A stretch of 64,000 nt of DNA from a bacterium (GTDB lineage Bacteria; Actinomycetota; Acidimicrobiia; Spongiisociales; JAENVV01), in contig JAHEDI010000002.1 of the NCBI GenBank assembly GCA_024641305.1, forward strand, positions 2,927 through 66,926. The letters run 5' to 3'. The first letter of the stretch is position 1, and every line of letters begins with the position of its first letter. Positions 49,144-59,755 of this stretch are shown piece after piece. The position numbers and the translations under genes are program-made. Under the pieces are notes generated by a model. The model was not told the origin of the DNA, made no database searches, and was given only the letters and a program-made list of their open reading frames with translations.

Positions 49144-52100
49144 CTCGGATCCTTCGCTTGGGTCAGTGTCCCGCTGAGCGCCGCCGCGATGTAGGTGGAC
49201 ACCATCTCGGCATGGGGAGCTCGCATCAGTGACTGCTCGCCCCGATGGGTACCGGCCACTCCGACGACTTCGAGATTCGACCCGGTGACCTCCTGCCAGG
49301 CAGCGATGGCCGGAGCCTTCGACGGATCGGCGGGGTCGCCCGCCAGAATATAGAGCACCCGCCCATCGTACGGGCCCGCCTCGTAGGTCGAGGCCGCCGT
49401 CGTCGCCGCCCGGAACATCAGCCTCTCGACCAGACGAGGACTGAGCGGTCGATCGGTAAGTCGAGCGATGACCGTTTTCGGCCCATGGCGGAGTTGGCCG
49501 CCGAGTCGCCGGGTGTGAAAAGCAAGCCGTTTACCCATTCGCCTGAGCTGGCCCGTATCGGGGCGGAGCCCCGCCGTCCGTTTCCGTTCTGAGCTAGCCC
49601 CGCTTACGGTGCCGGGCCTAGCCCGGGCGTCGATCACGACGACGAGTTCGACGGGTTCTCCCTCGGAGTGAAGCTGCCTGGCCACCTCAAACGCGATGAG
49701 TCCCCCCAAGGAATAGCCAACGAGAACGTGCGGGCCAGTGAGTCCTTCCGATTTCATCGCAGCGCGACAGTGGTCTGCCAGCGACTCGATCGTATGGAGC
49801 GGCGAAGACTTTCCGTCTAGACCGACAGCCTCAATACCGATGATGGGGCGACCGATATCAAGGGTGCGCGACATCAACTCATATGTCATGACATTGCCCC
49901 CGGCCGGAGGCATGCAGACGACAGGATTCTTCCCGGCGCCCGGCTTGATAGTGACCACGAGGCTGGTTGTCGCAGGTACCGGCTGACTGATCCGGTCGGT
50001 AAGTGAGGCCAGCGTCGGAGCCTCGAACAGCGCCGAGAGGGGTAGTCGCTCGCCGAATTGTTTCTCGATGGCTGCCATGAGTCGGATCGCCAGTAGGGAG
50101 TGTCCGCCGAGGTCGAAGAAGTTCGAATCCGCTCCGATGCCTTCGACCTCGAGCGTCTGCTCCCACAGTCGGGCCATGGCGATCTGAGCGCTTCCTTGGG
50201 GCGGCTGGAACGCCTGGGGGGCGACTTCGGGAGAGGGGAGAGCGGCCTCATCAACCTTGCCGTTTGCTGTGAGGGGCAGGGTGTCGATTACGACAATCGC
50301 CGATGGAATCATGAAGCCTGGGAGGAGCGGTGCGAGATGGGCGAGGGCCGCCTGTGACGTGACTTGGCCTACGACGTAGGCAACGAGTCGCGAATCAATC
50401 CCGCTGGATCGCACTATGACGTATGCCTGTTTGATCCCCGGATGACTGCGGAGGCGGGCTTCGATTTCACCCGGCTCGATCCGGAATCCCCGAAGTTTTA
50501 TCTGACGGTCGATTCTCCCGAGGAACTCGATGTCGCCGTCACGTCGGAGGCGTACGAGGTCACCGGTCCGGTATACCCGGTGCCCGTCGAGGTCTACGAA
50601 TCTCTCCGCAGTTGATTCGGGGTTTCCGCGATATCCGGCGGCGACGCCAAGCCCTCCCACGACCAACTCACCAGGGGCACCCGCGGGGAGCGGGTTCAGG
50701 TTGGCGTCGACGACGGTAATCGACGCTCCCGAAATAGCGGTCCCGATCGGAATGGTCTTGGCGCGAGCCGGTACGTTCGTGATCAGTTTCCATGCCGCGA
50801 ACGTGGTCGTTTCAGTTGGTCCGTAGGCGTTCGCCAGTCTCCGTGGCGGACCGGATTCGAGACACGACCGCACGGCATCCGGGTCCAGCGCTTCGCCTCC
50901 GACCAGAAGAGTGTCGAGCGATTCGAAGGCGGCAGGGGTCTGGCGAATCACCGCATTGAACAGGGCGGTCGTCAGGAACATGACCGTGATCCCGCTGGAG
51001 CGGATGGCGTCTGCGAGTTTTTCCGGGGAGAGCAAGGTGGCATTGTCCAGGACGTGAAGGGTCGCTCCATTGAGAAGAGCCCCCCACATCTCGAACGTTG
51101 CCGCGTCGAACCCGGTGTTCGAGGCGAACCCGATGATCGAATCGCACGATAGGTCGACGTAGTTCGGTTCGCAGACGAGGTTGACGATTGACCGCTCCTC
51201 GATCTCCACACCTTTTGGTGACCCGGTCGAGCCCGACGTGTACATGATGTAGGTGATGCGATCCGACGTGGCGCGGTCGGTCTCGCCCAACCCTGCTCTG
51301 ACGTCGATGAGTGGATCGCCGATGTTGGGACCTCGTGACAGAATGGCCTTTAACCGGGCGTCGTCGGCGATTGTGTCGACCCTGGCTTGCGGATAGGCGA
51401 GGTCGAGGGGAACGTAGACCGCTCTAGCGCGCAAGATCCCGACGATTGCGGCAACGATGTCGGCGCCTCGCGGCATTTGGACGCCCACCGTGTCCCCGGC
51501 TTCGATGCCTGCGGCTCTCAAAGTGGTGGCGATCCGGTGTGACGCCGCAGCGATGTCGCCATACGAATAGGACTTCATGCCATCAACGACGGCGACCTTC
51601 GTTCCGTCTCGTTCGAACATTCGGTCGGCGAGTTCGATGAGTCGGGCGTCGGCGATCGATCTGGACTCAGGCACTTGGGTAGGGCCCTCAGTTTGCAGAG
51701 CCTCGATCGGGCAGTCCGGGTCTTTGCCGGTGGCCCGAAGCAGTTCTGTGTAATGCTCGGCCATGGCGAGCACCGTGTCTTGGTCGAAGAGGTCGTTTCT
51801 GAACTCCATGAGGAATGTCACCCCGCCGTTTCGGTTCGTGACATGGGTCCGGAGGTCGTACTTCGCCGGGTGAGAGCCGAGGTCGACGCCCAGCGGAACG
51901 GTGGAAAGGCCCGGCAACGAGACTTTCGACGATTGCCCGGATCTCATGTCGAACATCGTCTGGAAGACGGGTGTCCGCGAGGGATCCCTCGGTGCGTCGA
52001 GATGTTCCACGACGGCTTCGAATGGAATGTGTCGATGCGCCAGCGCCTCGAGCACCGACGAGCGGATGTGCTTGAGCAGCCCTCGAATCGTGAGGCCAGG

Positions 52101-55100
52101 CTCGATTCGTATTCGGATCGGAACCGGGTTCACGAAGAAGCCGACGACGTTCTCCAACGCCAGGTCATTGCGCTCCGTGCTGGGGATTCCGATAACGAAG
52201 TCGTTCTGACGGGTGAACCTGTGAATGAGGAGGGCATAGACGGCCAGGTAGGTCATGAACGATGTCATACCTTCGTCGCGCGCCAGACACTCGACCTCTG
52301 CGGAAACTTCCCGATCGACCTCCAATCGAACAACCCCGGCTTCTCCCTCCGGCTGGGATGGTCGGATTCTGTCGGTGGGTAGGTCCAGACTCGACGTCGA
52401 ACCCTCCAGCTCCTTCAGCCACCATTTCAGATCTGGATCGCCCGCTGTCAGTTGCTGTTGCTGGTGCCTTGCAAACTCCGCGTACGTCGTTGCCGCGTTC
52501 GGTAATTCGGCAGAACGACCCTCGACGTGCGCCGCGTAGAGCTCTTCCAGGTCGCGACGAATGAGTTCCATGGAATCGGCGTCGGTAGCGATGTGGTGCG
52601 CCACGATCGACAGAATGTGGTCGTTGTGAGCAACTCGGAATACCTTGGTGCGAATCGGGTATTCCGTGGCGAGGTCGAATGGTGCGAACGCCTCGTCACG
52701 CAGGGCGGCCGCCAGGTCCGAGGAAGTTTCGACGTCGACCAGCCCGATGGGATGTGGCGAGGGTGTCTCAACCACCTGGAAGGGAACGCCATTTTCTTCC
52801 TGAATTTTTGTCCGGAACACCGGATGACGCGTCACGATCGTGTCCATGGCGTGGCGCAGTGCCGGCAGTGACAGCTCCCCTTTAAGGCGCAATCGCCACG
52901 GGGTGTGGTAGTTGCCGACTTCGGGTGTCAGCATCTGGAGAAACCACAACCGACGTTGGGCGAATGACAACGGACTCCGTTCATTGCCTTGTGCGAGTAG
53001 CGGCGGCAGTTCGGGCGCCGGTTCTCCGCTCCGATAACGCTCGAGTTCGCGTACGAACGATCGAGGCGTGGGTGCGTCGAATATGGTGCTGATCGGCAAC
53101 CCGACATTCCACTCGGCATCGACCCGTGAGAACGCCCGGATCGCCGTCAATGAGTGGCCGCCCAATTCGAAAAAGTTGTCATCTGGGTGGACTTCGGTAC
53201 CGATCACCTCGCGCCAGATCTCACACATGCGGGCAAGTAGTGCTGGATCGACCTCATCTGTCGTCAGCGAGGTGCGGGGCGAATCCACCGTACGGTTTGG
53301 TGAAGCTAGGACTTCTCCCGACTGGATATGGATCGGCGCATCAGGATTCGACACCAGGCGGTCGGCGATTTGGTCGAAGTCTTTAACGAGTCTGGCAATG
53401 GTTGATTCGTCGAAGAGGTCGGTGTTGTAGACCAGGTTTCCGTTTATCGATGCCTTGTCGTTCCCGAGGTACATCGTGTAGTCGAATTTGGATGCCTCGG
53501 CCACTCTCTCGATCGCTTCGGCTTCGATGCCGGCGAAAGCCGGGTCGGCGGCGAATGCCGATACACCGAACTGGAAGAAGACCTGGAACAACGGAGTGCG
53601 ATCGGCATGGCGGGCCGGAGCAACCGTTCGTACTACCTGCTCGAATGGCACCTCGCGGTGGTCATAGGCGGCCAGGAGCGAAGAACGGACAGAACGGACA
53701 ACCTCGCGAAAGGTCGATCCTGGTTCAAGGGTGTGTCGGATTGCCAGCGTGTTGACGAGAAAGCCGATCAGACCCTGCGTGTCGGCAGAGCCCCGGTCGG
53801 CGCTGGGAATGCCGACGACGACATCGTCGCTACCCGAGCGCTGGTGAAGGTGCGTGACGAACACCGCCAGGCTCAGCATGAACGCCGTCACGGACTCCTC
53901 ACGGGCCAATGCCATGAAGCGGGCCCGGTCGGTCTTCGTGAGTACAAACCTGTGATTGCGCCCGGTAAAGGTCATGATGTCCGGCCGTGGCCGGTCTGGT
54001 TTGAGATCAATCGAATCCGGGACGCCTTCCAGCTGCTGACGCCAAAAAGCGAGATCTGGCTTGTAGGTTCCGTCGTCGAGCGATTGGCGCTGCCTGATCG
54101 CGTAGTCGATGTATTGGATCGGCATCGGATCAAGTTCCGGATCGAATCCGCCAAGGAGCGCGTTGTACGTTGAAGAGAGCTCGCTGAACAGGATCGGCAA
54201 TGACCACCCATCGCTGGCGATGTGGTGCACGACGGTGATCAGGATGTGTTCTTCAGGCGACATTCGCACGACGGTGGTCCGCCAGACTGGTTCGGTGGCT
54301 AGATCGAACGAGTGCGCGGCTTCTTCCTGGGCGATCCGTGCGGCTTCGGCCTGGCCATCTCCTGCCCGTTCGCTGAGATCGACGACGGCGAACCGAATCG
54401 GACCGGGCGGATCGACGACCTGGACGGGTTCTCCATCGGTTGCCACGTAGCGGGTGCGAAGGATTTCGTGGCGCGTCGCTATGAGATCGCAGGCTCGTCG
54501 GAGGTTCTCGAGGTCGAGTGGACCTCGGAGACGGTGAACCTTCGTGATGCTGTAATTGGCACTTCCCGGGTACATTCGGTCAAGCACCCAGAGTCGCTCC
54601 TGGGCAGAAGACAGGGGGGCGGTTTTGGCGTGAGGTGGGTCCGCAGCGGCCGCTCGATTCCGTGCCTCGAGCAGCGCACGCTTGGCGGGCGACAATTGGG
54701 CGATCCGACTGGCCGTGTCTTGCGGCGCAGGCTCCCGCTGCGACGACCCTTCAGAGAGGCGACGTTCCAATAGGGCCCGTTTCGCCGGCGAAAGCGCCGC
54801 AACTCGATCTTGGGGATTGGTCGGGCGATCGGGGGTCAAATGGGTCGACTCGCCAACGATGGTCGCGATCAAGGCCCGATCGATTTTGCCGTTCGCATTG
54901 ACAGGCAAGGCGTCGACCACGACATACCGGGCCGGGATCGCGACCCTGGAGACCTTCGAGCGGAGGTGATCGCGGAGAGACGCCGTCGTCGGCGCATCGA
55001 ATGTTGCCACGATGGCCGCATCCAGTCGGGTGATCCGACCGCCATGCTGGACCGGGACTACTGCGGCCCGCTTGACCCCTGGGTGCTCTTCGAGGATCGC

Positions 55101-56366
55101 CTCGATCTCCTCCGGCTCGACCCGGACGCCGAGAATCTTGATCTGAAAATCGGTTCTTCCCAATACGACGAACGTTCCATCGTCTCGCTTCGTGCCCACA
55201 TCCCCCGTTCGATAGACGATGTCGCCGGTCAGCGGATTCCGGACGAAGCTCTGGTCGTCGTCAACGTTGATGTACCCGAGGGTGCCGAAGTGAGTCCGAA
55301 TAACGATTTCACCGATCGGGGCCTCCTGGCCGTGCTCGTCGAGAACGAGGATCTCGGTTCCTGGTAGGGGCATCCCTACAGGGATAGGGTCGCCCGGAGT
55401 GACGTCACCGATCACGTGGAAGGTGCGGATGAAGGTGGTTTCGGTTGGACCGTAAAAGTTCACGATATCGCCCGAAGGTCTCAGGCGGGTTCGCCAGTCC
55501 GCGACCAAACGTGGGGTAACGATCTCACCCGAGAAGAAGACCCAGCGTAGGCTGGACGTGGAGGTTTCGACACCGTCGAGCCATAGTTCGGCGTGGGAGG
55601 GAGTGACATTCGTAATACTGATCCGCTGCCTTCGGAGCCAGGCGATCGCGTCGTCCGGGTCCATGGGATCGGGCGTGACAACGATCCGCGCTCCGCTGAT
55701 GAGTGGGACGAAAATCTCGCGCATCACGGCATCGAACCCGAGGTTGCGGTTCAGTGATACCCGGTCGGTCTCGCCGATCTCGAACGTCTCCGCCATCCAG
55801 TGCATGAACTGGGTGAAACCCCCCCATGAACCGAGGATTCCCTTTGGTTTCCCCGTCGATCCCGAGGTGAAGAAGATGTATGCCGGGTCAGTCGAGGAGC
55901 GGGCAACTATCTTAAGTACTCCGGGTTGGAGTTCGTGATCGGGCCAGGCGGGTATCCGTAGCAACGAGACACCCTCTGACTCGATCGTGGCTCCCTCGCC
56001 GATCTGGATGATCAGGTTCGCTTCGGAGTCCTCGACCATGAGGCGGCGTCGGTCGCTGGGCGTTGACCAATCGAGGGGAACTATCACTCCCCCTCGAGAG
56101 AGCGTTGCAAGCATGGCTGCTATCGAGGCCGGGCCGCGGGGGCCGATGATGACTACGCGAGTATTTGGAGACACCCCGTGTTTGGTCAAGGAATCGGCGA
56201 GGTACGCCGCCCAGTCGAGGAGCTGTCGGTTAGTCATCGCCCGCCCGGATGCCTCGATCGCAACCCGGTCCGGGTGTTGACTGGCGCGTTCTGCGAAAGT
56301 TTCGATGAGCGAGGGAAATTCGTCTTGGTGTACGCTGCCAGGAGCGCTGAGTTCATTGCCCATCAC
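49140..56366 (-). CDS. Nonribosomal peptide synthetase, A-C-T-C-A-T-TE
   Basis: A 2408-residue NRPS. Domains by motif: A1 (1-505; FFTSGSTGKPKG, NFYGPTETT, NANGKIDR); a linker with two copies of LSPAKRALLE (about 525 and 558); C1 (585-1020; HHIASDGW); T1 (FFELGGHSL, Ser about 1072); C2 (1128-1560; HHIATDAD, the last Gly of HHxxxDG is Ala); A2 (about 1590-2080; MYTSGSTGSPKG, NAYGPTETT, TANGKVDE); T2 (FFDLGGHSL); TE (GYSLGGLIAF with nucleophile Ser). A1 has no T directly after it and C1 has no A, so the first module is permuted. The TE releases the product by hydrolysis or cyclisation. It overlaps its neighbours by 4 bp. Confidence 0.95.
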   Translation of the reverse strand: MMGNELSAPGSVHQDEFPSLIETFAERASQHPDRVAIEASGRAMTNRQLLDWAAYLADSLTKHGVSPNTRVVIIGPRGPASIAAMLATLSRGGVIVPLDWSTPSDRRRLMVEDSEANLIIQIGEGATIESEGVSLLRIPAWPDHELQPGVLKIVARSSTDPAYIFFTSGSTGKPKGILGSWGGFTQFMHWMAETFEIGETDRVSLNRNLGFDAVMREIFVPLISGARIVVTPDPMDPDDAIAWLRRQRISITNVTPSHAELWLDGVETSTSSLRWVFFSGEIVTPRLVADWRTRLRPSGDIVNFYGPTETTFIRTFHVIGDVTPGDPIPVGMPLPGTEILVLDEHGQEAPIGEIVIRTHFGTLGYINVDDDQSFVRNPLTGDIVYRTGDVGTKRDDGTFVVLGRTDFQIKILGVRVEPEEIEAILEEHPGVKRAAVVPVQHGGRITRLDAAIVATFDAPTTASLRDHLRSKVSRVAIPARYVVVDALPVNANGKIDRALIATIVGESTHLTPDRPTNPQDRVAALSPAKRALLERRLSEGSSQREPAPQDTASRIAQLSPAKRALLEARNRAAAADPPHAKTAPLSSAQERLWVLDRMYPGSANYSITKVHRLRGPLDLENLRRACDLIATRHEILRTRYVATDGEPVQVVDPPGPIRFAVVDLSERAGDGQAEAARIAQEEAAHSFDLATEPVWRTTVVRMSPEEHILITVVHHIASDGWSLPILFSELSSTYNALLGGFDPELDPMPIQYIDYAIRQRQSLDDGTYKPDLAFWRQQLEGVPDSIDLKPDRPRPDIMTFTGRNHRFVLTKTDRARFMALAREESVTAFMLSLAVFVTHLHQRSGSDDVVVGIPSADRGSADTQGLIGFLVNTLAIRHTLEPGSTFREVVRSVRSSLLAAYDHREVPFEQVVRTVAPARHADRTPLFQVFFQFGVSAFAADPAFAGIEAEAIERVAEASKFDYTMYLGNDKASINGNLVYNTDLFDESTIARLVKDFDQIADRLVSNPDAPIHIQSGEVLASPNRTVDSPRTSLTTDEVDPALLARMCEIWREVIGTEVHPDDNFFELGGHSLTAIRAFSRVDAEWNVGLPISTIFDAPTPRSFVRELERYRSGEPAPELPPLLAQGNERSPLSFAQRRLWFLQMLTPEVGNYHTPWRLRLKGELSLPALRHAMDTIVTRHPVFRTKIQEENGVPFQVVETPSPHPIGLVDVETSSDLAAALRDEAFAPFDLATEYPIRTKVFRVAHNDHILSIVAHHIATDADSMELIRRDLEELYAAHVEGRSAELPNAATTYAEFARHQQQQLTAGDPDLKWWLKELEGSTSSLDLPTDRIRPSQPEGEAGVVRLEVDREVSAEVECLARDEGMTSFMTYLAVYALLIHRFTRQNDFVIGIPSTERNDLALENVVGFFVNPVPIRIRIEPGLTIRGLLKHIRSSVLEALAHRHIPFEAVVEHLDAPRDPSRTPVFQTMFDMRSGQSSKVSLPGLSTVPLGVDLGSHPAKYDLRTHVTNRNGGVTFLMEFRNDLFDQDTVLAMAEHYTELLRATGKDPDCPIEALQTEGPTQVPESRSIADARLIELADRMFERDGTKVAVVDGMKSYSYGDIAAASHRIATTLRAAGIEAGDTVGVQMPRGADIVAAIVGILRARAVYVPLDLAYPQARVDTIADDARLKAILSRGPNIGDPLIDVRAGLGETDRATSDRITYIMYTSGSTGSPKGVEIEERSIVNLVCEPNYVDLSCDSIIGFASNTGFDAATFEMWGALLNGATLHVLDNATLLSPEKLADAIRSSGITVMFLTTALFNAVIRQTPAAFESLDTLLVGGEALDPDAVRSCLESGPPRRLANAYGPTETTTFAAWKLITNVPARAKTIPIGTAISGASITVVDANLNPLPAGAPGELVVGGLGVAAGYRGNPESTAERFVDLDGHRVYRTGDLVRLRRDGDIEFLGRIDRQIKLRGFRIEPGEIEARLRSHPGIKQAYVIVRSSGIDSRLVAYVVGQVTSQAALAHLAPLLPGFMIPSAIVVIDTLPLTANGKVDEAALPSPEVAPQAFQPPQGSAQIAMARLWEQTLEVEGIGADSNFFDLGGHSLLAIRLMAAIEKQFGERLPLSALFEAPTLASLTDRISQPVPATTSLVVTIKPGAGKNPVVCMPPAGGNVMTYELMSRTLDIGRPIIGIEAVGLDGKSSPLHTIESLADHCRAAMKSEGLTGPHVLVGYSLGGLIAFEVARQLHSEGEPVELVVVIDARARPGTVSGASSERKRTAGLRPDTGQLRRMGKRLAFHTRRLGGQLRHGPKTVIARLTDRPLSPRLVERLMFRAATTAASTYEAGPYDGRVLYILAGDPADPSKAPAIAAWQEVTGSNLEVVGVAGTHRGEQSLMRAPHAEMVSTYIAAALSGTLTQAKDPR

Positions 56367-59300
56367 ACGTCTCCGGCGTCGAGTCGTCGGAGCATTGCTT
56401 CGGCCTCCTCGTCTGACATTTGCTCGAGGGCAGTCAAGAACTTATCCATATCCGCGTCGAGGCCGACGATGGTCTCGGTGGGCCGCTCTAATTCGGCCTT
56501 GCCGCCGGCAAGATCAGACGCTCCGACGATCGTAAGAACCATGTCCGAAAAGGCTCCGAAGGTGGGGTACTCGAACAAGTCAGTGAGTTCCACAGACATA
56601 CCGAGCCGCACCTTGATTCGCGAGATCACTTTGATGGCAAGTAGCGAATGACCGCCAAGATCGAAGAAGTCATCGTCTTGCTTGACGGCGTCGATCCCGA
56701 GAACCTCGCACCAGATGCGCGCCAACTCGCCGCGATCCTGAACCGGCGACGAGGGGACGACGGGGTCGCGGCGATCTTGACGTGTAGGCGTCGCCGGAGT
56801 TGAGTCGAGCGCGCTGCGAATGAGCGCGTTTTTGTCCACTTTGCCGCTGATTGTCATCGGAATCTCCGACACCACGGTGATGCTGGTAGGCAACATGAAC
56901 TTCGGTATTCCGAGAGACCGCCGGATGGCTTGGATATCGATTGGTAGTTGTGTCTTGCCAAGAGTGACGAAAGCGCGGAGTTCCACGTCGCCATTCGAGG
57001 CCTCGGCTGCGAGGACAACCGCGGCCTCGATTCCTTCCACTTCTCTGAGCGCCGACTCGACCTCGGCCGGTTCCACCCGGAAGCCACGAATCTTCACCTG
57101 GCGATCGACCCGGCCGACCACTTCGAGGCTCCCGTCCGGAAGCCAACGGCCGACATCTCCAGATCGGTACATGCGGGTTCCGGCCAGCTGTGAGAACGGA
57201 TCTGGCAAGAACCGTTCTGCGGTGAGGTCTGGCGCGTTGAGGTAGCCCCGAGCCACGAGCGGTCCACTGATATACAGTTCGCCATGAATCCCGATGGGGG
57301 CCAGGTTTCCCTGCCCATCGACGACATGGACCCGAGAAGGAGCTCTCGGCGGGCCAATCGGGATCCACTCGTACGCAGTCGGCGGCGGCCGGGTGAGATC
57401 GCTCGCCGCCACCCAGACCGTCGCCTCGGTTGGCCCATACGAATCGACCGTTCGGATCGTCCCTCCGGTGATTTTCTGCCACAGGTTCACGATGTCCGCC
57501 CGCACCTGCTCTCCACCGAACGCAACCAGTCTGAGGGTGTCCGGAAGGCTCGAACCGGTCGCGGCAAGTTCTTCAACCAGGACGTGAAAGAAACCTGTCG
57601 AGGTGCGAAAGTGGGTGATTTCCCGGGTTGTCAACCAGTCAATGAGGCGGGGAATCGAGTAGAAGGCGGCATCGTCTCGCGCTACGACCGTGGCACCACC
57701 GATCAGCGCTGCGTGCAGGCTGTTCATATGGGCGTCGAACGAGAGGCTGGCGAACCAGACGATCCGATCTCCCGGGCCGAGGTGTTCAAAGTCGTCTGTC
57801 TGCTTGATGAACCAGGCCACGTTTCCTTGTTCGACCATGACTCCCTTGGGGGGTCCAGTGGATCCGGAGGTGTACAAGACATAGGCGAGGTCTTCCGGCT
57901 GGGGTACGCGGTCGAACGTGCCCACCTTCTCCTGGTAGTACAACGTCGAAATCCTGACAACCTCAACCCCGTCAGATCTTGGCGCCGGGTCCCCACTGGT
58001 CAGCACCAAGCCTGGCTTGGTCTGCTCTACGACCGTCTCCATCCATTCGCTTGTGAGGTCCGAGTCGACCGGCACGTAGGCGACTCCAGCCCGCAGGGCC
58101 CCGAAGATCGCTGCCGCCGAATCGATACCGCGTTCCGCGTAGAGGATCACCTTGTCTTCTGACCCCAGACTGCGCTCCGCCAATGACCAGGCGATTGAGT
58201 CGACCATGCGGTCGAACTCGGCGTAGGTGACTCGACGGGCCCCCTCCTCCATGGCGACGAGGTCGGGCCATCGGGTTGCCGCCGAACGCAAGCCTTCGGA
58301 TGCGAGTGGCGGGGGCGGCGAGTCGGGCACTTCGTCTGGATTGAAGCCTTCGAGAATTGTTTGACGCTCTGCGTCGCCCATCAGATCGATATCCAGGATG
58401 GTTGGATCTCCTCCTCCGGCCACGGATTCGAGCAGGCGGGCGTAGTGGCCCGACCAGCGTTCGATTGTGGTTCGTTCGAATCGCCCCGGGTGATACCCGA
58501 ACGCGATCGTCGCCCCGGTCTGTGTGCGGGTCGCCCGAACCGTGAGATGGTTGGTTGCGCCAACGCGAGGCTCAAGGACGTCAACCTCAAGATGTGTCGA
58601 GTCCCGTATGGCCTGGTGGAAGTCGCGCATCTGGAAATGCACTCGATGAAGCGGGATCCGATCCGCCGACCATGGCCTGACAGCCCCGAACACCTGACCG
58701 TAGGGCACGAGCGAGTTGTCGAGCGCCTCGAGGGTGGTCTGTCGTGTTTGCCGGACTACTTCTGAGAATCGCAGGTTGCCTTCCACTCTGGTTCGAATCG
58801 GTACCAGATTGATGAAGCAACCGATCAGATTCTCGGTTTCCGATCGCGGCCGACCCGGGGTAGGAACGCCGACCACGACGTCGTCAACGCCGGCGTGACG
58901 TGCGATAAGAACCTCCAATGCCGCCAGAAGCACCATAAACATGGTCGCATCGTGCAGTTTGGCGAGTTCCTCAAGACCAGATATCACCTTCTGGGGGATT
59001 TGAACGTGGACGGGACTCGCTACGGCATTTGGAATGATGCCTCTGTCCCGGGGCAACTCCAGGTCTGGCGGCAAATCCGCCAGCTGATCTCGCCAGTACT
59101 GAAGCTGCGTCTCAAACGCGCTTTCGGTGGTTGTCGCTCGTTCCCAACGAGCGTGATCGGCGTAGTCGATTTTGAGGTCTGGTAGTCCAGCCGGATTCGT
59201 TCCCTCGATACCTGCGTCGTAATGAGCGATAAGCTCGTTGACGAAGAGAGGCTCCGACCACCCGTCGAACACGATGTGATGCATGGCAAACGCCAGAAGA

Positions 59301-59755
59301 TGATCGGTTGGCGACAACCGAATGAGCAGCGGGATGAACGGAACCTCGTTCTCGAGATCGAACGATTGAGATGTGTGATCGTTTGCCACGTTCCGGGCTG
59401 CCTCCGACGGGTCGGGCTCCTCGGACAAATCCCGCACGTCCATGGTGGGCGTCGGATTTGCGGAGTATTGCACTGGCTCGGTCCCGCGCAGGGGGAACGT
59501 CGAGCCCAGAACCGGGTGTCGACGAACGACAGATTCGATTGCCCCGCCGAGTACCGCAAGATCGAGGTCGCCCCGCAGACTCAGTATGAGCGGTCGGTTG
59601 TTCGTTCCCTGCTCAAGGTGGGAGGTCAGCCACAGGCTCTGCTGCACATAGGTCAAGGGGGACTCGATCGAGTCGACGTGCGGAATCGGAGCCGACCGCT
59701 CAAGGCGTTCGGCTATGAGGGCATCGATGGCCAAACGGCGGGAGGCGTCAGGCAT
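56363..59755 (-). CDS. Nonribosomal peptide synthetase, C-A-T
   Basis: A 1130-residue single-module NRPS. C (20-450) has the intact catalytic HHIVFDGW near 159. A (480-960) has LYTSGSTGPPKG, DSYGPTEATVW, YRSGDVGRW and the lysine in MTISGKVDK. T has FFDLGGHSLLAIKV with the phosphopantetheine serine. The A domain uses FDAHMNSLHAALIGG in place of the usual FDA..WE.., so its substrate pocket is atypical. It should condense its amino acid with the acyl chain carried by the upstream ligase-T protein. Overlaps: 8 bp with the ligase gene, 4 bp with the next NRPS. Confidence 0.95.
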   Translation of the reverse strand: MPDASRRLAIDALIAERLERSAPIPHVDSIESPLTYVQQSLWLTSHLEQGTNNRPLILSLRGDLDLAVLGGAIESVVRRHPVLGSTFPLRGTEPVQYSANPTPTMDVRDLSEEPDPSEAARNVANDHTSQSFDLENEVPFIPLLIRLSPTDHLLAFAMHHIVFDGWSEPLFVNELIAHYDAGIEGTNPAGLPDLKIDYADHARWERATTTESAFETQLQYWRDQLADLPPDLELPRDRGIIPNAVASPVHVQIPQKVISGLEELAKLHDATMFMVLLAALEVLIARHAGVDDVVVGVPTPGRPRSETENLIGCFINLVPIRTRVEGNLRFSEVVRQTRQTTLEALDNSLVPYGQVFGAVRPWSADRIPLHRVHFQMRDFHQAIRDSTHLEVDVLEPRVGATNHLTVRATRTQTGATIAFGYHPGRFERTTIERWSGHYARLLESVAGGGDPTILDIDLMGDAERQTILEGFNPDEVPDSPPPPLASEGLRSAATRWPDLVAMEEGARRVTYAEFDRMVDSIAWSLAERSLGSEDKVILYAERGIDSAAAIFGALRAGVAYVPVDSDLTSEWMETVVEQTKPGLVLTSGDPAPRSDGVEVVRISTLYYQEKVGTFDRVPQPEDLAYVLYTSGSTGPPKGVMVEQGNVAWFIKQTDDFEHLGPGDRIVWFASLSFDAHMNSLHAALIGGATVVARDDAAFYSIPRLIDWLTTREITHFRTSTGFFHVLVEELAATGSSLPDTLRLVAFGGEQVRADIVNLWQKITGGTIRTVDSYGPTEATVWVAASDLTRPPPTAYEWIPIGPPRAPSRVHVVDGQGNLAPIGIHGELYISGPLVARGYLNAPDLTAERFLPDPFSQLAGTRMYRSGDVGRWLPDGSLEVVGRVDRQVKIRGFRVEPAEVESALREVEGIEAAVVLAAEASNGDVELRAFVTLGKTQLPIDIQAIRRSLGIPKFMLPTSITVVSEIPMTISGKVDKNALIRSALDSTPATPTRQDRRDPVVPSSPVQDRGELARIWCEVLGIDAVKQDDDFFDLGGHSLLAIKVISRIKVRLGMSVELTDLFEYPTFGAFSDMVLTIVGASDLAGGKAELERPTETIVGLDADMDKFLTALEQMSDEEAEAMLRRLDAGDV